From contig CAZVXE010000063.1 of NCBI GenBank assembly GCA_964630765.1, positions 1 through 7,195 on the forward strand: a stretch of 7,195 bases of DNA, written 5' to 3'. Under the pieces are notes generated by a model that was not told where the DNA came from, searched no databases, and worked only from the letters and a program-made list of their open reading frames with translations. The translations under genes and the position numbers were made by a program. Below, piece by piece: positions 1-5,416 of the stretch (position 1 is the first letter of the stretch; every line of letters begins with the position of its first letter). Source of the stretch: Methanofastidiosum sp964630765. GTDB taxonomy: Archaea; Methanobacteriota_B; Thermococci; Methanofastidiosales; Methanofastidiosaceae.

Positions 1-73
1 TGTAAGTCCTCAATGTTTCCTTTTCTGCTTCGATTGCAGTTTCAATTATTTTTACCCTCTCATCTTTTTCCAT
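1..73 (-). CDS. Partial ferritin/rubrerythrin-like protein (N-terminal 24 residues)
   Basis: Only the first 24 codons are in the window; the gene continues beyond the left edge. It starts at an ATG at 73, nine bases after the flavoprotein stop codon, with AGGA-rich sequence just upstream, so it is very probably the next gene of the same operon. The visible peptide begins MEKDERVKIIETAIEAEKE and is one amphipathic helix. The pattern AIEAEKExxxxY resembles the first helix of rubrerythrin and other ferritin-like diiron proteins, where a Glu in this helix is a metal ligand. That family reduces peroxide or stores iron and commonly neighbours FprA-type flavoproteins, so the context agrees. The assignment rests on one helix and the neighbourhood; any other helical protein is possible. 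Confidence 0.5.
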   Translation of the reverse strand, partial: MEKDERVKIIETAIEAEKETLRTY

Positions 74-82
74 AATATCCTA

Positions 83-1243
83 TTATCCTTTATTATTTTT
101 AGTCTTTTCGCCTAGTCTATTCCCTAGCTCAAAGCATAGTGTTAATTCCATCTCACTTGGTGCATATTGAACTTCTAGAGGATTATCAATTAATTCAAAA
201 TTAATCTTTGAAATCAATTTTAAAAGATGATTGATAGGGCTTGTCATATCTGCATAGCATGAAAAAAGTGCCAAATACTTATTCTTTAATCCCGATAGTT
301 CAATTAAAGATATAATTTTTGAAAGTTCAGGCGGCACGCCTCCCTTAAATGATGGGCAACCTATTACAACTGTTTTGGATTCAAAGAGCTTTGTTAAGAT
401 GTATCCTGGATCGCAAGTTTCATAGTTTATTACCTCGGTATCAATGCCGGTGCTTGAAACTCCATCAGCTATTGCATAAGCCATCTTTTCAGTTCCTCGC
501 CATATGCTTGAATATAGTATTGTGGCCCTGTTTTTTGATTCGCCTTTAATCCAGCTTTGATATTTTTTAATGATCTTACCTCTGTTTTGACGCCAAATAA
601 TCCCGTGATTTGGTGCTAAAATTTCTATGTCATTGAAATCTAAATCAGGCAGTCTTTGAAGTGGCATTAGATAATTAACAAAATAGGAAAGCGCGTCATT
701 TTCCTGCTCTTCACTTGACGTATCGAGCCTATCTTTAGATGCAGTGTGCTGAGAAAAAAGGTCTTCGGAAAAAAGAATATTATCGTGTTCTGAATAAGTC
801 AGAAGAATATTATTTCCACTGATTTCAAACTCAGTAAATAAGAGCTTTCTTTTCCCAAGATTTAGGCAATCACCACCCCCTACAATCTCAAAATTCCATT
901 CTCTTCCGTGGTACTTCTCAATTGCCTTTTTGGATTCTTTTGTTGCAACAATAGTTGCATTCTTTGCCCTCTTCATAAGGAAAGGAAGGCTCCCGGAATG
1001 GTCCATATGATAGTTTCCGATTATGACGTAATCGATATCAGATGTGTTACTGGCGTCGTTTATCCTCGAGATATTTTCTTGGGTAAATCCATGCTTTACA
1101 GTGTCAATTAAAGCGATCTTTTCATCTAAAATTACATAGGAGTTATACGTGGTACCTTTTGAAAGAGAATAACCAAACTTAGGTGGGTTCCAATCTATAG
1201 CCCCAACCCAAAAAACTCCGTCTTTTAGCTTTAATGCCTTCAT
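83..1243 (-). CDS. Divergent FprA-family (flavodiiron-like) flavoprotein with a degraded diiron site
   Basis: The protein has 386 residues, close to the usual flavodiiron length of about 390-410. A metallo-beta-lactamase-like domain spans about 1-236 (WVGAIDW, GTTYNSY, ALIDTVK, then MDHSGS at 80-85). A flavodoxin-like domain spans about 239-386, with the FMN loop YSSIWRGTEKMA at 244-255. Normal family members reduce O2 to water or NO to N2O with electrons from rubredoxin or F420H2. Here the ligand motif HxExDH reads N77-Y-H79-M-D81-H82, and the position of the third His is Ser142. Only D81, H82, D161 (FSEDLF) and H213 (NHGIIW) remain. The second FMN loop (usually SYGWSGE) reads SCYADMTSP and lacks the Trp. 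This suggests a changed or absent metal site, so oxygen or NO reduction cannot be assumed. The ATG start has no strong Shine-Dalgarno sequence; a TATA-like box lies about 50 bases upstream. Family membership is secure, activity is not. Confidence 0.9.
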   Translation of the reverse strand: MKALKLKDGVFWVGAIDWNPPKFGYSLSKGTTYNSYVILDEKIALIDTVKHGFTQENISRINDASNTSDIDYVIIGNYHMDHSGSLPFLMKRAKNATIVATKESKKAIEKYHGREWNFEIVGGGDCLNLGKRKLLFTEFEISGNNILLTYSEHDNILFSEDLFSQHTASKDRLDTSSEEQENDALSYFVNYLMPLQRLPDLDFNDIEILAPNHGIIWRQNRGKIIKKYQSWIKGESKNRATILYSSIWRGTEKMAYAIADGVSSTGIDTEVINYETCDPGYILTKLFESKTVVIGCPSFKGGVPPELSKIISLIELSGLKNKYLALFSCYADMTSPINHLLKLISKINFELIDNPLEVQYAPSEMELTLCFELGNRLGEKTKNNKG

Positions 1244-1281
1244 TAGAGAAAACTTAGTTTAGTTCTTTTTAAATTATTTGT

Positions 1282-1305
1282 AAAAAAGATATTTAAAATA
1301 AAAAA
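1282..1305 (-). terminator. Possible archaeal T-tract terminator after the DUF1858 gene
   Basis: Directly after the DUF1858 stop codon the coding strand shows a run of six T (1305-1300), a further T-rich stretch, and a second run of six T (1287-1282). There is no hairpin. Archaeal RNA polymerase can stop at such T-tracts, so some transcripts may end here. The stretch also contains the TATA-like box of the flavoprotein gene. Confidence 0.3.
1290..1297 (-). promoter_or_regulatory. TATA-like box for the flavoprotein gene
   Basis: The octamer TTTAAATA on the minus strand matches the archaeal TATA consensus. A start site about 25 bases downstream would fall near 1268 and give a leader of roughly 25 bases before the ATG at 1243. 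This would give the flavoprotein and its downstream ferritin-like gene their own promoter. In such AT-rich DNA a chance match is possible. Confidence 0.4.
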
Positions 1306-1500
1306 TTAATTTTTTACTGATTTGTTTAGATCCTGTACAAGTACCTCAACATCAATCCCGTGGGCCATTGCCCCTTCCTCTAAAGTCTCAAACTGGGCAA
1401 TTGCACATCCAATGCACCCAAGCCCGTGTGACATAAAGACTGGAACTGTTTCTGGGTATTGCTCTACTATTTCCCCTATTGACATATCCTTTGTTATCAA
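1306..1500 (-). CDS. DUF1858 / hybrid-cluster-protein-associated CxxC protein, 64 aa
   Basis: This small single-domain protein matches the DUF1858 family (the prismane-associated redox-disulfide domain): ITKDMSIGEIVEQYPETVPVF, then HGLGC-IG-C, then FETLEEGAMAHGID. Numbered from the TTG start, the two cysteines are C29 and C32. The family often lies beside hybrid cluster protein, or is fused to redox proteins, and is thought to carry a redox disulfide or bind a metal; its function is not established. The start is chosen as TTG at 1500, because the sequence upstream (1516-1506) is a near-perfect Shine-Dalgarno AAAGGAGGTGA ending five bases before it. A GTG at 1509 lies inside that ribosome-binding site and would only add three residues. 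The gene follows nifB by about 47 bases and precedes the flavoprotein by 62, and is probably cotranscribed with nifB. Confidence 0.88.
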   Translation of the reverse strand: MITKDMSIGEIVEQYPETVPVFMSHGLGCIGCAIAQFETLEEGAMAHGIDVEVLVQDLNKSVKN

Positions 1501-1505
1501 TGCAT

Positions 1506-1516
1506 TCACCTCCTTT
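1506..1516 (-). promoter_or_regulatory. Strong Shine-Dalgarno site deciding a TTG start
   Basis: The sequence AAAGGAGGTGA on the minus strand pairs with the 16S rRNA tail (ACCTCC...). It ends five bases before TTG at 1500. The in-frame GTG at 1509 is part of the site and is a poor start candidate, as is the out-of-frame ATG at 1505, which reads ATG CAT TGA. Confidence 0.75.
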
Positions 1517-1547
1517 GAAAAAAATATAAATCAATTTAAAAATTTAA

Positions 1548-2435
1548 CTAGCCGTGAAAATACTCCGAATCAAGCCTTTTTTCCTTGTGGTAGTCGCTAT
1601 TGTGCCCTGGTATTCCAACAGCGTCAGCCCTGCACTGCTTGCAGAGCTTGAATTGTGGCAGGTATTCCTCCGCCTTTGCCCTAGCCCCAGAAATCTCTTC
1701 ACATGTAGGTGGCCTTAAATCCTTGAACATGTTTAACGGGATTAAAGGTATTAGATTCATGAGGTCAGCGCCATAGTCCCTCCCTTTAAGGGCAATCTTT
1801 TCTATCTCATGGAGATTAATTTCAGGGATTAACACAGAGTTAATTTTTACAAGCATGCCTCTCTTCTTTGCAGCGAGGATCCCCTCCCACTGCCTATCGA
1901 GAAGTTTTCTTGCTGCATCCTTTCCTTTGAGGATTTCCTTATCAAGGTTAATCCAGGCATAGACCTTTTCCGCTATTTCTTCATCTATAGCATTTACCGT
2001 GACTGTAACAGTCTTAACCCCTAGCTCTGCTAGCTCCCCTGCCCTCTCCTTTAACATTAGCCCGTTAGTTGAAAGGCACTTTATGAGTTCTGGATATTTT
2101 TCATCTATGAGCTTTAACGTTTCAAATGTAGCATCATTTGCAAGTGACTCACCCGGCCCTGCTATGCCCACAACCTTTAGATTTTCAGTCTCTTTCAAGG
2201 CCTGCTCTAATCTATCTAGTGCTTCTTGTGGGCTCATAATGCACGCAGAAACGCCAGGCCTAAACTCGCACTTGTTGATGCTTCTGGTGCAGTAGTTACA
2301 CTGGATATTGCACTTTGGCGCAACTGGTAGATGAATTCTTCCCACTGTGAAATGCGATTTTTCATTAAAACAGGGATGCGCCATTGTAGTATGGGCGTAC
2401 TTTGAACCTATGTTTTCCCAGACCGGATTTTTCAA
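1548..2435 (-). CDS. nifB: NifB-type radical SAM protein (NifB-co synthase core)
   Basis: NifB joins two [4Fe-4S] units and inserts carbide and sulfur to make the 8Fe precursor of nitrogenase cofactors. This is the short archaeal form (295 aa) without the C-terminal NafY/NifX-like domain. Numbered from the TTG start, the signatures are HPC (H20, C22), the radical SAM motif C42xxxC46xxC49, RPGV near 60, GPGE at 93-96 for SAM binding, C120 in CLSTNG, and the C-terminal C265xxC268-RADAxG. In the family the HPC residues, the CLSTNG Cys and the C-terminal CxxC bind the K1 and K2 clusters, and all are present. The start is set at TTG 2435 because AAAGGTGA at 2448-2441 is a Shine-Dalgarno sequence five bases upstream; the in-frame GTG at 2444 lies inside it and would add three residues. 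The gene stands divergent from the kinase. No nifHDKEN is visible, so the real product in this organism could differ from a nitrogenase cofactor precursor. Confidence 0.92.
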   Translation of the reverse strand: MKNPVWENIGSKYAHTTMAHPCFNEKSHFTVGRIHLPVAPKCNIQCNYCTRSINKCEFRPGVSACIMSPQEALDRLEQALKETENLKVVGIAGPGESLANDATFETLKLIDEKYPELIKCLSTNGLMLKERAGELAELGVKTVTVTVNAIDEEIAEKVYAWINLDKEILKGKDAARKLLDRQWEGILAAKKRGMLVKINSVLIPEINLHEIEKIALKGRDYGADLMNLIPLIPLNMFKDLRPPTCEEISGARAKAEEYLPQFKLCKQCRADAVGIPGHNSDYHKEKRLDSEYFHG

Positions 2436-2440
2436 AAATG

Positions 2441-2448
2441 TCACCTTT
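2441..2448 (-). promoter_or_regulatory. Shine-Dalgarno site of nifB deciding a TTG start
   Basis: AAAGGTGA on the minus strand is complementary to the 16S tail and ends five bases before TTG at 2435. The same geometry (GGTGA, five bases, TTG) occurs in front of the DUF1858 gene. GTG at 2444 overlaps the site. Confidence 0.6.
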
Positions 2449-2469
2449 ACAATTTGGAGATATTTCTCA

Positions 2470-2477
2470 TATATAAA
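2470..2477 (-). promoter_or_regulatory. TATA box of nifB
   Basis: TTTATATA on the minus strand is the archaeal TATA consensus. Initiation about 25 bases downstream would fall near 2448-2450. That gives a very short leader that just includes the AAAGGTGA site and supports TTG at 2435 as the start. No NrpR-like GGAA-N-TTCC palindrome is seen nearby. Confidence 0.55.
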
Positions 2478-2562
2478 GATAAACTTATTAAATATAAATA
2501 TAATTACATTAGATGAAAGGAAATAAAAAAATAATATTATATAGTATAAATCCCCAACAAGA

Positions 2563-2570
2563 TTTAAAAA
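2563..2570 (+). promoter_or_regulatory. Probable TATA-like box of the kinase/regulator operon
   Basis: TTTAAAAA lies about 40 bases before the kinase ATG, so initiation near 2590 would leave a short leader with the GAGGG ribosome-binding site at 2593-2597. An alternative is TATAAAT at 2545-2551, which would give a leader of about 30 bases. The whole gap 2449-2606 is AT-rich and carries outward promoters in both directions. It also holds a 10-base palindrome ATAATATTAT at 2531-2540, which could be a protein site or chance. Confidence 0.4.
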
Positions 2571-2606
2571 CCACGAAGGATTACTTTGATAAGAGGGTCT
2601 TGGTAG

Positions 2607-4592
2607 ATGATAAGTATACCTTTTTTAAGGAGAATTAGAAACAAGTTCATAGCTACATATCTTATAGTACTTTTGGTACCAGTTATGGCTATCGGTTTTT
2701 ACAGTATTAATTTTACAATTGATTATCTCGAAAATGACGCCTTGAAGGTCGTTGAGCAGCAGGCAGAGATTACTGCAAAGGAGATAGAAAAATCATTGGG
2801 TGTTGCCGAAAGTGACATTGATTTTTTGAGTCAGTCGGCATCATTAAGGGCTTTGGCCGATGCCAAGAACAGGAGGTCGGTCATTGAGTATATAATCTAT
2901 AGGGAACGCCTTATAGAAGAGTTCTATAACTTTGCAAATTCCAAAAAAGCCTACTCTAGTGTTGTCTATATAGACGAATCTGGAAAAGAAGTTGTTAAAG
3001 TAGTCTATAATTGGAATCAGACCTTTATTGCAACGACCTCAGCCCTTTACGATGTTTCTGACGAAGAGTATTTCCTAAAAACTATGACGCTTGACAAAGG
3101 GCAATTGTATGTTTCCTCTCTTGACCTAACATCCACCATAACAACAGAGTCGGGGGACCTAATCGTTAGTTATGCAAAACCAGTCTTTGACTCAAACGGC
3201 ATTAAAAGAGGGATTGTCCTTATCAGTTTCCCCGCACAGAGGGTGTTGAGCCCAATATTAGAGCTTGCTGCAAGGTCAAATCTAAACACCTTCATTTTGA
3301 ACAAGCAGGGTTATTACATTTCGAAGGTTGGGACATCAAGCTTATCCAATCCTTTTTATGCCGGGGAAAGCTTTATCGACCAGTATAGGGCCGAGGGATT
3401 TCTAAAGATACTATCCGGCACAAGCGGTACAATCTCAGAAGGTACGAATCAGATAATCGCATATTCACCAGTTTTTCCATCTTCAACTGACAAAAATAAC
3501 TTCTGGATTGTTGTGGTGACGTACTCAACAGGAACGCTATTTGAGCCTATATCCATTTTTGAAAATAGCTTTATTCTTATTGTAATGTCAACAATTATCA
3601 TAGCCGTGTTCTTTGGGGTTATAATGGCAGATAGAATTACAAGGCCGCTTAGAAAGCTTGTCTATGCATCAAGAAGCCTTGCAAAAGGGGACTTAAATCC
3701 AAAAATTGATATTGATAGCGAGGATGAGGTAGGAGAACTTGCAAAAGCCTTTGGTGACATGTCAAAGGATCTCAAAAAATCCTATGAAGACCTTGAAAGA
3801 AAAGTTAAAGAGCGAACACTTGAGCTCCAGAAGGCGAATAAGAAGTTATCCGAGACTAATATAGAGCTAGTAGAGCTGAACAAAAAGATATCAGAGGCGA
3901 ACAAACTAAAATCACAATTCTTAGCAAACATAACACACGAGCTTAGAACTCCGCTTACATCAATTATAGGATTCTCAGAAGTAGTATTAAATGAGGCCAA
4001 GCTAAATGAGGAGCAGGCCGATTACCTTGAAACTATTTTGAGAAATGGTGAGATCCTTTTGAAACTTATAAATGACATCCTAGAGCTATCAAGGCTTGAT
4101 GCTGGAAAATCAAAGCTTTACCTTACGGAGTTTAATTTACAGGACGCAATCAATAAAACTTTAAAAATAGTTTCACCTTTATCAAAGGATAAGAATATCT
4201 GGATTTCATTAAATGTCCGGGATGTCGAGAATGTCGTTGCCGATGAGGACAAGATTATTGAAGTCTTACTAAATCTTTTGACAAACGCCATAAAATTCAA
4301 TGTCGAAGAAGGAAAGATTGCAGTAAGGGCTTTTAAAATAGATGACCATGTAAGGGTAGAAATTGAAGATACAGGAATAGGGATCAAAAAAGAGGAGTTA
4401 GACATAATATTCGATGAGTTCAGGCAAATTGACAGCTCTGAGACTAAAGCCTATAGCGGTACAGGGCTTGGGCTTTCAATTTCCAAACATTATGTAGAGC
4501 TCCATGGCGGACTCATCTGGGCAGAAAGTGAACCTGGAAAGGGGTCAATTTTTATATTTGAAATACCAATAGAGGCAGAGGAAGAAGAATGA
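2607..4592 (+). CDS. Membrane sensor histidine kinase (Cache-like sensor, HAMP, HisKA, HATPase)
   Basis: The 661-residue protein has TM1 at about 14-33, an extracytoplasmic region at about 35-318 that looks like a double Cache ligand-binding domain (YIDESGKEV, AKPVFDSNGIKRGIVLISF, FILNKQGYYIS), and TM2 at about 320-341. HAMP follows at about 341-393 (RITRPLRKL, EVGELAKAF), then a Glu/Lys-rich coiled coil to about 435. HisKA has the phospho-accepting H444 in THELRTPL. HATPase_c has an N box ending LLTNAIKF (556-564), a G1 box DTGIGI (588-593), an F box IFDEF and a G2 box GTGLGLSI (618-625). All catalytic motifs are intact, so it should autophosphorylate and pass phosphate to the regulator encoded next, with which it overlaps by four bases. 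The ligand cannot be read from the sequence. The ATG at 2607 has GAGGG nine bases upstream and places a positively charged segment before TM1. Confidence 0.93.
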   Translation: MISIPFLRRIRNKFIATYLIVLLVPVMAIGFYSINFTIDYLENDALKVVEQQAEITAKEIEKSLGVAESDIDFLSQSASLRALADAKNRRSVIEYIIYRERLIEEFYNFANSKKAYSSVVYIDESGKEVVKVVYNWNQTFIATTSALYDVSDEEYFLKTMTLDKGQLYVSSLDLTSTITTESGDLIVSYAKPVFDSNGIKRGIVLISFPAQRVLSPILELAARSNLNTFILNKQGYYISKVGTSSLSNPFYAGESFIDQYRAEGFLKILSGTSGTISEGTNQIIAYSPVFPSSTDKNNFWIVVVTYSTGTLFEPISIFENSFILIVMSTIIIAVFFGVIMADRITRPLRKLVYASRSLAKGDLNPKIDIDSEDEVGELAKAFGDMSKDLKKSYEDLERKVKERTLELQKANKKLSETNIELVELNKKISEANKLKSQFLANITHELRTPLTSIIGFSEVVLNEAKLNEEQADYLETILRNGEILLKLINDILELSRLDAGKSKLYLTEFNLQDAINKTLKIVSPLSKDKNIWISLNVRDVENVVADEDKIIEVLLNLLTNAIKFNVEEGKIAVRAFKIDDHVRVEIEDTGIGIKKEELDIIFDEFRQIDSSETKAYSGTGLGLSISKHYVELHGGLIWAESEPGKGSIFIFEIPIEAEEEE

Positions 4593-5416
4593 GCAAAATA
4601 TTAATTGTTGATGACACAGCAGATAATGTAAAACTTATCAAGGCGATGATAAAGTCAGTTGCAACAGAAATTGAAGTTGCCGTTGATGGCGAAGAGGCCC
4701 TAAACAAGATTACTAATAACGATTATGATATTATACTTCTCGATATAATGCTGCCAAAGATATCAGGGATTGACGTTTTGAAACGAGTCAGAGAAAAAGA
4801 TATTGACATCCCCATAATAGTCATGACAGCCTACGGCTCAGAGGAGCTAGCAGTTGAAACACTTAGAGAGGGTGGAGATGACTACCTTATTAATAAGCCA
4901 ATAAGGACAGAAGACCTCCTTGAAGCGATAAACAAAGCACTTGAAAAGAGAAAAGCAAAGAATCTTGAAGATGACTTCACAAACGAGGACGCTTATTCGA
5001 TGGTCTCAGAATTTGAAAATAATTTGAGAGAGTTCATTTTAGAGGCATTAAAAAGAAAGTACGGCCTTTCCTGGTGGGACAGAGGAATCCCAAACTTCAT
5101 AAAGTCAATCTGTTTGAAAAGGCAAAACGATGCAATCGTCAGAAAAAGGGAAGTTTACCCGCCGCTATTTTATACAGACTTCTCCCATTACCTCCCAATA
5201 ATCCTCTTTAAGAACAATGAAAAAGAGATAGACAACTGGAAGGATGTCTTTGAATATTATTTTGTAAGCATCGGCTGGATTAAAGGCCGATTGATTGAAT
5301 TAACAGAAATTAGAAACGAGATTGTCCATCCGAAAAAAATGACCAAGAGGCAGTTTAAGAAGATGAAGTTATACATAGACGAGATCAATGAGTATATGGA
5401 CAGACCTCATGATTAA
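4589..5416 (+). CDS. Response regulator with HEPN (Swt1-type) output domain
   Basis: The 275-residue protein has a receiver domain at 1-118 with the acidic pair D8/D9, phospho-acceptor D52 (LLDIMLPKISG), T80 and K103 (NKPI); one residue appears inserted before the Lys compared with the usual DDYLxKP. A charged linker at 119-140 follows. The C-terminal domain at about 141-270 reads LREFILEALKRKYG, then SWWDRGIP, then ELTEIRNEIVHPKK. It resembles the Swt1-like HEPN family, and R242-N243-x3-H247 matches the RNxxxH motif of catalytic HEPN RNases. No helix-turn-helix is present. The ATGA overlap with the kinase stop and a GAGG seven bases before the ATG show translational coupling. The likely role is phosphorylation-controlled RNA cleavage or binding, which is inferred. 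A non-catalytic dimerisation role for HEPN is the alternative. The last 32 bases overlap the oppositely oriented methyltransferase gene. Confidence 0.88.
   Translation: MSKILIVDDTADNVKLIKAMIKSVATEIEVAVDGEEALNKITNNDYDIILLDIMLPKISGIDVLKRVREKDIDIPIIVMTAYGSEELAVETLREGGDDYLINKPIRTEDLLEAINKALEKRKAKNLEDDFTNEDAYSMVSEFENNLREFILEALKRKYGLSWWDRGIPNFIKSICLKRQNDAIVRKREVYPPLFYTDFSHYLPIILFKNNEKEIDNWKDVFEYYFVSIGWIKGRLIELTEIRNEIVHPKKMTKRQFKKMKLYIDEINEYMDRPHD

Noticed and set aside
1523..1530. TTTATATT on the minus strand as a separate promoter for the DUF1858 gene
   Set aside because: Initiation 25 bases downstream would fall at or after the Shine-Dalgarno site, which would then be lost from the message. Cotranscription with nifB explains the strong ribosome site better.
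1322..1651. Plus-strand open frame across the DUF1858 gene and nifB 3' end
   Set aside because: It has no recognisable domain and is antisense to two well supported genes; it is a shadow of their codon usage. The same holds for opposite-strand frames at 349-549, 908-1111, 1999-2295, 5470-5721, 6239-6424, 6637-7011 and 6894-7094.
2445..2606. NrpR-type nitrogen operator (GGAA-N-TTCC palindrome) between nifB and the kinase
   Set aside because: A GGAA occurs at 2519-2522 but no properly spaced TTCC partner is present, so nitrogen control by NrpR cannot be claimed.
3782..4405. Minus-strand open frames within the histidine kinase gene
   Set aside because: Ser/Phe-rich low-information translations antisense to the HisKA and HATPase coding region, with no ribosome site or promoter of note.
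4980..5416. DNA-binding output domain in the response regulator
   Set aside because: No helix-turn-helix or winged-helix pattern is visible; the helical domain with WWDRGIP and RNxxxH fits HEPN instead.
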